From: Anderseniella sp039978075 | GTDB lineage: Bacteria > Pseudomonadota > Alphaproteobacteria > Rhizobiales > Aestuariivirgaceae | Length of the DNA: 64,000 bases | NCBI GenBank assembly: GCA_039978075.1 | Contig: JBDWCA010000014.1 | Span: 1-64,000, forward strand | Direction: 5' to 3' | Shown: positions 50,120 to 59,936 of the stretch, piece by piece | Numbering within the stretch: position 1 is the first letter of the stretch | Layout: every line of letters begins with the position of its first letter | Made by a program: the position numbers and the translations under genes | Notes under the pieces: model-generated | The model's database searches: none | The model's input: only the letters and a program-made list of their open reading frames with translations | What the model was told of the DNA's origin: nothing

Positions 50120-52072
50120 ATGAGTTCCTCTGAAGATCTTCTAAGAATCGAAGACCTGCGGATAAGCTTTCGCGTTCATTCATCGACCATTGAGGCGGTG
50201 AAGGGAGCGAGCTTTCGTATCCGTCCAGGCAAGGTGACAGCGCTGGTCGGCGAGTCCGGTTCCGGCAAGTCGGTCATCGGTCAATCGATCATGGGCATTC
50301 TGCCGACGGTGGGCTCGATCGCCGGCGGGTCGATTACCTTCAACGATCCGAACTCCAGTTCCGGTCCGGTCCAGATCGAGGAATTGCTGCCCAGCGGGCC
50401 GGAGATGCGCGACTTGCGCGGCGGGCGCATCGCAATGATCTTTCAGGAACCGATGACGTCGCTGTCGCCGCTGCACACAATCGGCAACCAGATTGAAGAA
50501 GCGCTGCAGTTGCATCAGCCGGTAGACCGTAATGCGGCCCGGGCCAAGACCGAAGAGATGCTCGACCTGGTCGGATTTCCCAATCCGTCACGTGCCTATG
50601 ACATGTACTCTTTCGAGCTGTCCGGTGGCCTGCGCCAGCGCGCAATGATTGCCATGGCACTGATCTGCCGTCCGGCGCTGCTGATAGCCGATGAACCGAC
50701 AACGGCGCTCGATGTGACGATACAGGCGCAAATCCTGCAATTGCTGAAAGACCTGCAGGAACGCTTCAACATGGCCATCCTGCTGATTACCCATGATCTC
50801 GGTGTGGTTGCCAACATGGCTGATGATGTCGTGGTGATCTATCACGGCCAGATTGTCGAGGCAGGTCAGGTGTCCCACATTTTCCGGTCGCCGCAACACC
50901 CCTATCTCAAGGCGTTGTTGAACGCTGTTCCGCACTTCGACATGCGGCGCGGTGAACGGCTGGTGTCGTTGCGCGATGTCAAGGTGGATGCCGCGACACT
51001 TCTCAAAGGTCCGGCGGCAAAGAAGGGAAAATCAAAGACGGATCGGCAGGTTGCAATGTCTGACGAAGATGACGCGACCGGCACCGACGAAACACCGCTA
51101 CTGTCCATCCGCAACCTGCAGAAGCACTTCGTGACCAAGAAATCCGGCTGGTTTTCCAGCAAGGAGGAAAATGTCATCAAGGCCGTCGATGGTGTCAGTC
51201 TTGATATCAGGCGCGGCGAGTGTCTCGGCCTGGTGGGCGAAAGCGGGTGCGGCAAGACAACCGTTTCCAAACTGATCATGCGCGCCATTACACCCGATTC
51301 AGGGCAGATCATCTATTCTGATCGCGGTCACGCGCCAATCGACATGGCCCGATCAAATGCGGCAGAACTCAACACGCTGCGCACCCGTGTCCAGATGGTG
51401 TTTCAGGACCCGTTCTCCTCGCTCAATCCGCGCATGACGGTTTCCAACATCCTGACTGAACCAATGGAGATTCACGGTATTGGCAGCGCTGAAAGCAGGC
51501 GTGCCCACGCTGCCGGTCTGATGCAGGCGGTCGGTCTTGACCCGCGGTTTCTCAACCGGTATCCGCACAGCTTTTCCGGCGGTCAGCGGCAACGCATCGG
51601 CATAGCCCGGGCGCTTGCGCTAAATCCCGGCCTGCTGATCTGCGATGAACCGGTATCGGCGCTGGACGTGTCGGTGCAGGCACAGGTCCTCAACTTGCTC
51701 AAGGACCTGCAGAGCCAGCTTAATCTCACTTACCTGTTTGTGTCTCACAACCTGGCTGTCATTGACTATATGGCAGACCGAATAGCCGTGATGTGCCGGG
51801 GGCGAATTGTCGAGATGGCAAGTCGTGAAAAGATATTCCGCAACCCGGTTCACCCCTACACAAGGTCTTTGCTGGCAGCGGTGCCGTTTCCGGACCTGGA
51901 CCGGCCGCTGGATTATGACACACTGTCATTGTCCGGTGCGTCTGATGACACCTTGTGGCCGCAAGCCTTCAAGCGGGAAACCGGGAACGGGGAGATGGCC
52001 TCCATTGATGTGGGTGATGGGCATATGGTGCTCGCCAATTCGCAAGCCAGCATGAAGGAGCTTCGCGCGTGA
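50120..52072 (+). CDS. Oligopeptide-type ABC importer, fused dual ATPase (DppD-DppF / YejF type)
   Basis: The 650-residue protein contains two complete ATPase domains. Domain 1: Walker A VGESGSGKSVIGQSI (about 50), signature ELSGGLRQRAMIA, Walker B LLIADEPTTALD. Domain 2: Walker A VGESGCGKTTVSKL (about 375), signature SFSGGQRQRIGIARAL, Walker B LLICDEPVSALD. Each is followed by the oligopeptide C-terminal HP-Y motif (QHPYLKALLNAVP and VHPYTRSLLAAVP). It is the first gene of the operon, ahead of binding protein and permeases, an unusual order for Yej-like systems. Its stop overlaps the next start. Confidence 0.93.
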   Translation: MSSSEDLLRIEDLRISFRVHSSTIEAVKGASFRIRPGKVTALVGESGSGKSVIGQSIMGILPTVGSIAGGSITFNDPNSSSGPVQIEELLPSGPEMRDLRGGRIAMIFQEPMTSLSPLHTIGNQIEEALQLHQPVDRNAARAKTEEMLDLVGFPNPSRAYDMYSFELSGGLRQRAMIAMALICRPALLIADEPTTALDVTIQAQILQLLKDLQERFNMAILLITHDLGVVANMADDVVVIYHGQIVEAGQVSHIFRSPQHPYLKALLNAVPHFDMRRGERLVSLRDVKVDAATLLKGPAAKKGKSKTDRQVAMSDEDDATGTDETPLLSIRNLQKHFVTKKSGWFSSKEENVIKAVDGVSLDIRRGECLGLVGESGCGKTTVSKLIMRAITPDSGQIIYSDRGHAPIDMARSNAAELNTLRTRVQMVFQDPFSSLNPRMTVSNILTEPMEIHGIGSAESRRAHAAGLMQAVGLDPRFLNRYPHSFSGGQRQRIGIARALALNPGLLICDEPVSALDVSVQAQVLNLLKDLQSQLNLTYLFVSHNLAVIDYMADRIAVMCRGRIVEMASREKIFRNPVHPYTRSLLAAVPFPDLDRPLDYDTLSLSGASDDTLWPQAFKRETGNGEMASIDVGDGHMVLANSQASMKELRA

Positions 52073-53994
52073 TGAGTTGTCTACGCCTTGCTTTATTGAG
52101 CATGCTGCTGCTGCTGGTGCTGGGGGTACAAGCCAACGCGTTTGCGATGACTTTTGAGGAAACCCCGTACTTCAATGATCTGGTGAAGGCCGGCAAGATC
52201 GATCCCGTGGCCAAGCGGCTTCCGCAGCAGCCGCGGGTCATCGACCTTGGGGCACTGGGGCGCAAACCGGGCGTTCACGGCGGCAAGCTGCGGATGCTGA
52301 TGGGGTCCAAGAAAGACGTGCGGATGATGGTCTATTACGGCTATTCGCGCCTTGTCGGATATGACCTGAACTACAAGCTGCAGCCAGATATTCTGGCAAA
52401 TTACGATGTCGAGGACGGCCGCATTTTTACCCTGCACCTGAGGCCCGGCCATCGCTGGTCTGATGGCGCGCCGTTCACGACGGAAGATTTTCGCTTCACG
52501 TATGAAGACGTGATGCTGAACAAGAAACTGCGTCGCGGCGGCCTGCCAAATTCCATGCTGGTAAATGGCAAGGGCCCCAAGTTCACCGTGATTGACGAAG
52601 TCACCGTGCGTTACGAGTGGGATGCGCCAAATCCGAAATTTCTACCTGCACTTGCTGCGCCGCTGCCGCTGTATCTGACCTATCCATCGACGTACATGAA
52701 GCAGTTTCATGCTGATTTTATAGGCAAGGAGCAAGTCGAGGCGCTGGCGAAAAAGCGCAAGTACAAGCATTGGCGGGCCATGTTCATTCGCCTGGGGCGG
52801 CAAAACAGGCCGGAGAACCCGGACCTGCCGACACTGGAGCCCTGGTTCAACACGATCGCGCCGCCTTCAGAGCAGTTTGTGTTCAAGCGCAATCCCTACT
52901 TCCACCGGGTCGATTCAAACGGCCGCCAGTTGCCCTACATCGATATCGTGGAGATGAATATTTCGTCGCCCAACCTGATCCCCGCGAAGACCGGGGCAGG
53001 CGAGAGTGATCTGCAGGGCCGTTATGTCAGTTTTGAAGACTATACGTTTCTCAAGCAGAGCGAAAAACGCCAGGGCTATAATGTGCTGCTGTGGAAGTCG
53101 GCTGTTGGATCCAAGGTCGCCATAAGGCCCAATCTGAATTTCAAGGACGACACCTGGCGTGCCGTCATGCAGGACGCCCGGTTTCGGCGGGCATTGTCAT
53201 TGGGGATAAACCGGCACGAAATCAACATGGTGACATTCTTCGGGCTGGGCAAGGAAGTCGCAGATTCCCCACTCATGCAGAGCCCGTTATTCAACCCTGA
53301 GTTCGCTAGTGCCTGGGCGTCTCATGACCCGGTTCTCGCTAATCGCCTGCTGGATCAGGTGGGCCTTGAAAAACGCGATGATGACGGAACCCGTCTTCTG
53401 CCGGACGGTAAAAGAGCGGAACTGATTATTGAAACTGCCGGCGAAAGCACGGTCGAAACAGACGTGCTGCAACTGATTACCGATCACTGGCAGGTGCTCG
53501 GCCTCAAGGTTTTCACGCGTGCGACGCAGCGCGATATCTTCCGCTCGCGGCTCAAGGCGGGCAATACGATGATGAGCGTGTGGTCCGGACTGGACAACGC
53601 CATCCCGCAGCCATCCATGTCGCCGGAAGAGCTTGCGCCGAGCAATGATTCCCAGACGCAGTGGCCGCAATGGGGCCTGTACGGCATGACCGGTGGCAAG
53701 TCGGGCATCGAGCCGGACCTGGCGTCGGCCAAACGCCTGTTGTTATTGTGGCAGGAATGGCAGCAGTCGCGGGATGATGAAACCCGCGAACGTATCTGGA
53801 ACGACATGCTGAAACTGTATACCAGCGAAGTGTTTTCCATCGGTACGGTCAACTCGACATTACAGCCGATTGTTGTCAGCAAGAAACTGAACAATGTGCC
53901 AAAGGAGGAAGTCTACAGCTTCCAGCCGGGCAGCTATTTCGGCGTGTTTATGGTGGACACATTCTGGTTTCAAGATGGGTTGGGGAGCGACTAG
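52072..53994 (+). CDS. Oligopeptide-type ABC importer, periplasmic binding protein (SBP_bac_5)
   Basis: The 640-residue protein has a signal peptide (LALLSMLLLLVLGVQANAFA, near 24). SBP_bac_5 features include FTLHLRPGHRWSDGAPFTTE and DFRFTYEDV near 125-150, RYEWDAPNPKFLPALAAPLP and MQDARFRRALSLGINRHEIN. Length and conserved pattern are those of large peptide-binding proteins. AAGGAG lies 11 bases upstream of the ATG at 52072. The two permease genes follow immediately. Ligand is probably peptides but opine-like compounds cannot be excluded. Confidence 0.9.
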   Translation: MSCLRLALLSMLLLLVLGVQANAFAMTFEETPYFNDLVKAGKIDPVAKRLPQQPRVIDLGALGRKPGVHGGKLRMLMGSKKDVRMMVYYGYSRLVGYDLNYKLQPDILANYDVEDGRIFTLHLRPGHRWSDGAPFTTEDFRFTYEDVMLNKKLRRGGLPNSMLVNGKGPKFTVIDEVTVRYEWDAPNPKFLPALAAPLPLYLTYPSTYMKQFHADFIGKEQVEALAKKRKYKHWRAMFIRLGRQNRPENPDLPTLEPWFNTIAPPSEQFVFKRNPYFHRVDSNGRQLPYIDIVEMNISSPNLIPAKTGAGESDLQGRYVSFEDYTFLKQSEKRQGYNVLLWKSAVGSKVAIRPNLNFKDDTWRAVMQDARFRRALSLGINRHEINMVTFFGLGKEVADSPLMQSPLFNPEFASAWASHDPVLANRLLDQVGLEKRDDDGTRLLPDGKRAELIIETAGESTVETDVLQLITDHWQVLGLKVFTRATQRDIFRSRLKAGNTMMSVWSGLDNAIPQPSMSPEELAPSNDSQTQWPQWGLYGMTGGKSGIEPDLASAKRLLLLWQEWQQSRDDETRERIWNDMLKLYTSEVFSIGTVNSTLQPIVVSKKLNNVPKEEVYSFQPGSYFGVFMVDTFWFQDGLGSD

Positions 53995-53997
53995 GTC

Positions 53998-54996
53998 ATG
54001 TTGAGATATATCGCATGGCGTATCACCGTCATGGTTCCCACATTGTTGATGATTTCGGCGCTGGTGTTCGCCATCATCGAACTGCCGCCGGGCGATTATT
54101 TTGAAAGCTATGTGGCCGAGCTCCAGGCCCAGGGCGAGAATGTGGATCTGAAAGCCATTGAAGCGCTTAAGGTTCAATACGGTTTCGACAAACCACCCGT
54201 GGAACGGTACTTCCACTGGGTGTGGGGTATGCTGCAGGGCGATTTCGGTTACTCGTTCGAGTATGAACTGCCGGTGACGGATGTTGTCGGTGACAGGCTC
54301 TGGCTCACCATGCTGGTATCGTTCGTGACCATTATCTTCACCTGGCTTATCGCATTCCCGATCGGGATTTATTCCGCAACGCACCAGTATTCCTGGGGTG
54401 ACTACGGGTTGACCTTTGTCGGCCTGCTCGGGCTGGCCACACCGAATTTCCTGCTGGCGCTGGTGTTTCTGTATCTGGCTAATTTGTGGTTCGGCACCTC
54501 GATCGGCCATCTCATGGACGCGCAGTATTTCAATCAGCCGATGAGCTGGGCCAAGGCCAAATCGATCATGGAGCATTTGATCATCCCGGTAATCATTATC
54601 GGCACCGCAGGCACTGCCGGGATGATCCGGCGCATACGCGCAAACCTGCTGGATGAGTTGCAGAAACAATATGTAATTACAGCGCGCGCCAAGGGGCTGC
54701 ATCCGTTCAAGGCGCTGATGAAGTATCCATTGCGCATGTCGATGAACTTCTTCATTTCAGATATAGGTTCGATCCTGCCGGCAATCATCTCAGGCGCGGA
54801 AATAACCGCGATAGTGCTGTCGCTGGAAACAACCGGACCGCTGCTGATCCGGGCCCTGCAGGCGCAGGACATGTATCTGGCGGGCTCGTTCCTGATGTTC
54901 CTGGCAGGCCTGTCGGTCATCGGTGTGTTGATTTCAGACTTTGCGCTGGCCTTGCTTGACCCGCGCATCCGGCTGCAGGGGGCGCATACCAAATGA
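53998..54996 (+). CDS. Oligopeptide-type ABC importer permease 1 (DppB/YejB-like)
   Basis: The 332-residue permease has six helices: MLRYIAWRITVMVPTLLMIS at the N-terminus, VTIIFTWLIAFPIGIYSATH, LLGLATPNFLLALVFLYLA, then the EAA-type cytoplasmic loop VITARAKGLHPFKALMKYPL, and a C-terminal end SDFALALLDPRIRLQGA. These are typical for BPD-transport permeases. Starts three bases after the binding-protein stop and overlaps the next permease by four. Confidence 0.93.
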   Translation: MLRYIAWRITVMVPTLLMISALVFAIIELPPGDYFESYVAELQAQGENVDLKAIEALKVQYGFDKPPVERYFHWVWGMLQGDFGYSFEYELPVTDVVGDRLWLTMLVSFVTIIFTWLIAFPIGIYSATHQYSWGDYGLTFVGLLGLATPNFLLALVFLYLANLWFGTSIGHLMDAQYFNQPMSWAKAKSIMEHLIIPVIIIGTAGTAGMIRRIRANLLDELQKQYVITARAKGLHPFKALMKYPLRMSMNFFISDIGSILPAIISGAEITAIVLSLETTGPLLIRALQAQDMYLAGSFLMFLAGLSVIGVLISDFALALLDPRIRLQGAHTK

Positions 54997-56174
54997 AGAT
55001 GACGTCGCCATTGCCGCCACCTGGCAAAGAGATGGGGCACTATGTGTCCGAAGCGCCGTTCGATGTCATGTCGATCGAGAAAATTTCTCCCGAGCAGGAG
55101 AAAATCTACCTCGCGCCGCAATGGAAACTGATGTGGTGGAAGTTCAGACAACACCGGATTGCGGTGTGGTGCGGCGTGTTTCTCGCGATCCTGTATGCGA
55201 CTATTTTCATCAGTGAGTTCCTGGCACCGTACAATATCCAGACCCGCAACGTGGACAACATCTACTCGCCCCCGCAGCGCGTGCACCTGATCCATGAAGG
55301 TGAGTTTGTCGGGCCGTTCGTATATCGGCAAAATTACAAACTGAATATGGAAACGCTGAAACGCGAATATACCAAGGACACAAGCAAAGTGGACAAAATC
55401 CGCTTCTTCTGTACCGGCGACAAATATCATTGGTGGGGCCTGGTGGCGATGGAAACCCATTTGTTCTGTCCTGCCAATGGTGGCGAATTGTTTCTGCTTG
55501 GAACCGACCGGCTGGGTCGGGACATGTTTTCGCGCATCATGGGCGGTGCCCGGATATCACTGACCATCGGCCTGCTTGGTGTCATGGTCAGCTTTGTGCT
55601 GGGTATCGTTATAGGTGGGATGGCCGGCTACTATGGCGGGTGGGTCGACATGGTCGTTCAGCGCATAATCGAGGTGCTGCAATCCTTGCCGTCGATACCG
55701 TTGTGGCTGGCGCTGGCGGCGATCATGCCGGTGACCTGGAGCCCGCTGGTGGTGTATTTCGGCATCACTGTCATTCTTGGCCTGCTCGACTGGACCGGCC
55801 TGGCCAGGGCGGTGCGCTCGAAGCTGTTCTCACTGCGTGAGGAAGACTATGTGATGGCAGCGCAGCTGATGGGCGCAAAGCCGAAACGGATTATATCATT
55901 GCACCTTGTGCCCGGTTTCATGTCTCACCTGATTGCGACCGCGACGATTGCCATTCCGACCATGATCCTGGGCGAAACTGCGCTGAGCTTTCTGGGCCTC
56001 GGCCTGCGCCCGCCGATAACGTCATGGGGTGTGTTGCTGATTGAGGCGCAAAACATCAATGTAGTGGCGCTGTATCCATGGCTGATGCTGCCCGTGGTGC
56101 CGGTGGTGCTGGTCATACTGGCATTCAACTTCCTTGGCGATGGACTCCGCGATGCAGCCGACCCATACAAGTAG
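54993..56174 (+). CDS. Oligopeptide-type ABC importer permease 2 (DppC/YejE-like) with a large periplasmic insert
   Basis: The 393-residue permease starts with a soluble lead, then helix 1 (about 58-80, IAVWCGVFLAILYATIFISE). A long periplasmic insert (about 85-170, IQTRNVDNIYSPPQRVHLIH and TKDTSKVDKIRFFCTGD) precedes the permease core, a feature of the Yej-type subgroup. Core motifs: LLGTDRLGRDMFSRIMGGAR, GMAGYYGGWVDMVVQRIIE, and the EAA loop EDYVMAAQLMGAKPKRIISL. Ends with NFLGDGLRDAADPYK, the usual C-terminus. Confidence 0.93.
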   Translation: MKMTSPLPPPGKEMGHYVSEAPFDVMSIEKISPEQEKIYLAPQWKLMWWKFRQHRIAVWCGVFLAILYATIFISEFLAPYNIQTRNVDNIYSPPQRVHLIHEGEFVGPFVYRQNYKLNMETLKREYTKDTSKVDKIRFFCTGDKYHWWGLVAMETHLFCPANGGELFLLGTDRLGRDMFSRIMGGARISLTIGLLGVMVSFVLGIVIGGMAGYYGGWVDMVVQRIIEVLQSLPSIPLWLALAAIMPVTWSPLVVYFGITVILGLLDWTGLARAVRSKLFSLREEDYVMAAQLMGAKPKRIISLHLVPGFMSHLIATATIAIPTMILGETALSFLGLGLRPPITSWGVLLIEAQNINVVALYPWLMLPVVPVVLVILAFNFLGDGLRDAADPYK

Positions 56175-56306
56175 CGGCGTATCCGCCTGTGCGTTGGGGT
56201 CACGGGAGGCACACTCGTATGTGAGATGTTGTGCTGTGGTAATAACCGCGCATGCTGTTAGATCGGGGGGACTATCTGATGAAACGCTGGTCCTGAGTGA
56301 GAGTGC

Positions 56307-57518
56307 ATGAAACGTCTCGGCAATGTTCATATCCTGATGTACAGCCACGATACGTTCGGGCTTGGGCACCTGCGCAGATGTCGTGCCATTGCCCACTCCC
56401 TGGTGGAAAACTACAAGGGCGTCAGCATTCTGATTATTACCGGATCGCAGATTGCCGGCGCATTCAACTTTTCCGCCCGCGTGGATTTTGTCAAAATCCC
56501 CTCCGTCATCAAATTGTATAACGGCGAATACACATCAATCGACAAGCATATCGATCTGACCGACACCCTGCAGATGCGCCAGTCAATCATCCAGCACACA
56601 GCGGAATCCTTTCAGCCGGACATCATGATCGTCGACAAGGAACCTCTGGGCCTGCGTGGTGAAATGCTGCCGACATTGAAATACCTGAAGGAGCAGGGGT
56701 GCCGCCTGGTTCTGGGTTTGCGTGACGTGATGGACTCGGCCGAGAAACTTAAGCGGGAATGGGCCAAGACTGACGCACTGCAACATGTCGAAGAGCTTTA
56801 TGATGATATCTGGGTTTATGGACCGGAAGACTTCTGGGATCCTCTGAGCGGGCTTGATGCTACGGAAGAGGTGCGAGACAAGATGCTGTATCTGGGTTTT
56901 TTGCGCCGGTCGCGGTCTTCGTCACCGGTTACCATGAACCGGCCCAGCGAGCCTTATCTGCTGGTTACCGGCGGTGGCGGTGGAGATGGTGCCGGGTTGA
57001 TGCGGCAGGTGCTGGCGGCTTACGCCTGCGGGGCTCATGAACTTCCCCGTGCCTTGTTGGTGCTGGGGCCATTGATGCCCGCCGACAAGCGGGCCGAAAT
57101 ATTCCGGCAGTGTGAGGTGATGGCCAATGTTGACGTCATCGAGTTCGACAACAATATGGAAGACCTCATCGAAGGTGCCTCGGCTATTGTCGGAATGTGC
57201 GGCTACAATACGTTTTGCGAAGTGTTGTCATTCAACAAGCCGGCCCTGATCGTGCCGCGTACCAATCCTCGCGAAGAACAGTTCATTCGGGCGCGCCGGG
57301 CTGAGGAATTGAACCTGGTCGACATGATGATGCCAGGCGATGCTGACGATGCGCCTGCTCTGTCGGCAGCGCTGTCCAGATTGCCGGACCGGGCACGTCC
57401 TGATGGAGCCGGTGGGACACAGATGCTGGACGGGCTTGAAACGATAAATGCCTTTGTTGGCAAATGGGCAGCAAGCCGGCCGGCTGCAGATCTTTATGCC
57501 ATTGCAGGTACAAGCTGA
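56307..57518 (+). CDS. MurG-like glycosyltransferase (GT-B)
   Basis: The 403-residue protein begins with HILMYSHDTFGLGHLRRCR, where GxGHLxR is the acceptor-side glycine loop of MurG/GT28-like enzymes. A C-terminal donor domain contains LVTGGGGGDGAGLMRQVL and IVGMCGYNTFCEVLSFNKPA, and IVPRTNPREEQFIRARRAEE. It resembles the UDP-sugar transferases with the E..N..EQ pattern. No membrane helix. The 19-base gap to the next glycosyltransferase, and that gene's one-base overlap with its successor, make one operon with 57538 and 58779. Confidence 0.85.
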   Translation: MKRLGNVHILMYSHDTFGLGHLRRCRAIAHSLVENYKGVSILIITGSQIAGAFNFSARVDFVKIPSVIKLYNGEYTSIDKHIDLTDTLQMRQSIIQHTAESFQPDIMIVDKEPLGLRGEMLPTLKYLKEQGCRLVLGLRDVMDSAEKLKREWAKTDALQHVEELYDDIWVYGPEDFWDPLSGLDATEEVRDKMLYLGFLRRSRSSSPVTMNRPSEPYLLVTGGGGGDGAGLMRQVLAAYACGAHELPRALLVLGPLMPADKRAEIFRQCEVMANVDVIEFDNNMEDLIEGASAIVGMCGYNTFCEVLSFNKPALIVPRTNPREEQFIRARRAEELNLVDMMMPGDADDAPALSAALSRLPDRARPDGAGGTQMLDGLETINAFVGKWAASRPAADLYAIAGTS

Positions 57519-57537
57519 GCTGCTGCCGGAAAGTACC

Positions 57538-58779
57538 ATGACAAAGCCAGTTGCATTCGTTCTGAAAGGCTATCCACGCCTGTCGGAGACGTTCATCGCC
57601 CAGGAGATACTGGGGCTGGAACGCGCCGGATTGCCGCTCGAGATCATTTCGCTGCGCAAACCGACCGACGCCAAGCGCCATCCGGTGCATGACGAAATAA
57701 AAGCACCGGTTATGTACCTTCCGGAATACGTCAGGGACGAACCATCGCGCTGTTTCAAGGCATGGCTCAAGGTGCGCAGGCTGGCTGGTTATCGCGCTGC
57801 ATTCAGGGCTTTCCGGCGCGACTGGGCGCGTGACAGAACGTACAATCGGGCACGCCGGTTCGTGCAGGCAATGGTGCTGGCGTCTGAACGCGGTGATGCA
57901 GTGTCATCCCTGCATGCCCATTTCATTCATACACCGGCATCCGTGGTGCGGTATGCGGCCATGATGCAGCAGCTTGACTGGACCTGCTCGGCACACGCAA
58001 AGGATATCTGGACCAGCCAGGACTGGGACCTCGCCGACAAGCTGGCCGAAGCGGACTGGGTAGTGACATGCACACATCACGGGTGTGACACACTGCGGTC
58101 ACTGGCTGCCGACCCCTCAAGGGTGTATCTGTCCTATCACGGGCTGGATCTGTCGCGGTTTTCAGTTTTCGACAATCGGATACACAGCCGTGATGGTCGT
58201 GATGCGGCTGCGCCCGTCCGGTTTGTGAGTGTCGGGCGTGCCGTCATCAAGAAGGGCTACGATACGTTGCTGGATGCACTTGCGGCATTGCCGCAAGATA
58301 TCCATTGGCGGTTTGATCACGCCGGTGGCGGAGATTTGCTGGATGATCTCAGGCAACAGGCGGACAGGATGGGAATTGCCGACCGCATCACCTGGCACGG
58401 AGCGATGGCCCAGGAAGATGTGCTGAAGCTGTATCGTGAAACAGATATATTCGTGTTGCCTTGCCGAATTGCCCCGGATGGGGATCGCGATGGATTGCCG
58501 AATGTTCTGGTCGAGGCGGCATCGCAGGCGCTTGCCTGTGTTTCGACGGATGTATCGGGAGTGCCGGAACTGATTGATGACGGAACCCATGGGCTGCTGG
58601 TCGGGGCCGATGAGCCGCAGTCGCTTGCTGAAGCATTGACAAGACTTGCCCGTGACCCAGCCTTGCGCACCCGGCTGGGGGCGGCAGCGGAGAACAAGGT
58701 GCGCGGACACTTCGATCATCAAGTATCGGTAAAACAGTTGATGGACCTGTTTTCAAAAAGCGGCACAGGGGCTGACTGA
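57538..58779 (+). CDS. Glycosyltransferase, GT4 type
   Basis: The 413-residue protein starts at ATG 57538. The N-terminal VAFVLKGYPRLSETFIAQEI is the lead of colanic-acid/amylovoran-type GT4 enzymes. The donor domain holds VSVGRAVIKKGYDTLLDALA (about 230), then the variant motif around FVLPCRIAPDGDRDGLPNVL and VLVEAASQALACVSTDVSG, and PELIDDGTHGLLV. These enzymes build exopolysaccharide or LPS side chains. Its TGA overlaps the next ATG by one base. Confidence 0.9.
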   Translation: MTKPVAFVLKGYPRLSETFIAQEILGLERAGLPLEIISLRKPTDAKRHPVHDEIKAPVMYLPEYVRDEPSRCFKAWLKVRRLAGYRAAFRAFRRDWARDRTYNRARRFVQAMVLASERGDAVSSLHAHFIHTPASVVRYAAMMQQLDWTCSAHAKDIWTSQDWDLADKLAEADWVVTCTHHGCDTLRSLAADPSRVYLSYHGLDLSRFSVFDNRIHSRDGRDAAAPVRFVSVGRAVIKKGYDTLLDALAALPQDIHWRFDHAGGGDLLDDLRQQADRMGIADRITWHGAMAQEDVLKLYRETDIFVLPCRIAPDGDRDGLPNVLVEAASQALACVSTDVSGVPELIDDGTHGLLVGADEPQSLAEALTRLARDPALRTRLGAAAENKVRGHFDHQVSVKQLMDLFSKSGTGAD

Positions 58780-59936
58780 TGAACGTCATGTTCTATGTGC
58801 AGCACCTGCTCGGCATAGGCCATCTGGTCCGTGCCAGCCGGGTTGCCGGCGCGCTGGCATCTGATGGCCATGCTGTAACCATGGTGACCGGCGGTATGGC
58901 GGTCGACGGGTTTCCACCCGCGCAGATTGCCAATGTCCGGTTGCCGGCCCTGCGCAGTGCCGATGACAGCTTTTCCGGTCTCGCCGACGAACATGGCCGC
59001 GAGGCTGATGAGGATTACCTGGCGGGCAGAAAAGATGCACTGATCAATGCTTTTGATGACATCGAGCCTGACTGCCTGATTATCGAGGCATTTCCTTTTG
59101 CCCGTCGCCAGATGCGGTTTGAACTGTTGCCCTTGCTTGATCATGTGCAGGCAATGCCCTCGGGGCGCCGGCCAATGGTTGTGAGCTCCATACGCGATAT
59201 CCTGCAGCCCAAGTCAGAAAAGCGGGACGTGGCTACCGCTCGCCTGGTGCAGGGCTATTTTGACCTGGTGCTGGTGCACGGCGACGGACGTTTTGCAACA
59301 CTCGATGAAACTTTTTCCGCCGCCGACCTGATTTCGGACAGGACGGCCTATACCGGCATGGTAGCTCCCGATGATGTTGAGCCAACAGTTGCCGACAGGT
59401 ATGACGTGATCGTATCAGCAGGGGGCGGGGCAGTGGGTGAAGAGCTGTTGCGCACCAGCCTTGCGGCACGTGAACTGACATCATTGAGCACCGCGCGCTG
59501 GCTGATCGTGACCGGGCCGAACCTGCCTGATGAGGCGGTTTCATGCCTGCAGTCCAATGCTTCAGATAATGTCGAGATTGTTCGTTTCCGGCCCGATCTT
59601 GCAACCCTGTTGAGACAGGCCAGGGTCTCCGTTTCGCAGGCAGGTTACAACACTGTTGCAGACGTGTTGCAGGCACGATGTGCGAGTGTCCTGGTGCCGT
59701 TTGCTGCTCACGGCGAGCAGGAACAGACAATCAGGGCCACCCGTCTCGAAGCGGCCGGTCTGGCGATCTCAATCCGGTCGGACGATCTGTCTCCGGCAGG
59801 CATGGCAAGTGCCATAGATGCTGCCTTGAGGCGGGACCGTGAACACCCGGCAAACCTGCTGCTTGATGGTGCCGCAGGCACCGCCGGCATTTTGAGGGAG
59901 CGCTATGAGGCGTTCAAACGCGACCGATCAGCATGA
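58779..59936 (+). CDS. MurG-like glycosyltransferase, second copy
   Basis: The 385-residue protein opens with NVMFYVQHLLGIGHLVRASR, again the GxGHLxR loop, and its donor domain reads VSQAGYNTVADVLQARCASV followed by LVPFAAHGEQEQTIRATRLE. The arrangement matches the gene at 56307 although they differ widely in sequence. Encodes the third sugar-transfer step of the cluster. It converges on the methyltransferase-like gene with a 23-base overlap. Confidence 0.85.
   Translation: MNVMFYVQHLLGIGHLVRASRVAGALASDGHAVTMVTGGMAVDGFPPAQIANVRLPALRSADDSFSGLADEHGREADEDYLAGRKDALINAFDDIEPDCLIIEAFPFARRQMRFELLPLLDHVQAMPSGRRPMVVSSIRDILQPKSEKRDVATARLVQGYFDLVLVHGDGRFATLDETFSAADLISDRTAYTGMVAPDDVEPTVADRYDVIVSAGGGAVGEELLRTSLAARELTSLSTARWLIVTGPNLPDEAVSCLQSNASDNVEIVRFRPDLATLLRQARVSVSQAGYNTVADVLQARCASVLVPFAAHGEQEQTIRATRLEAAGLAISIRSDDLSPAGMASAIDAALRRDREHPANLLLDGAAGTAGILRERYEAFKRDRSA

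Noticed and set aside
53860..54702. 280-codon minus-strand frame opposite the peptide-importer permease
   Set aside because: Gln/His/Arg-rich antisense frame with no start context; the plus-strand permease has clear helices and an EAA loop.
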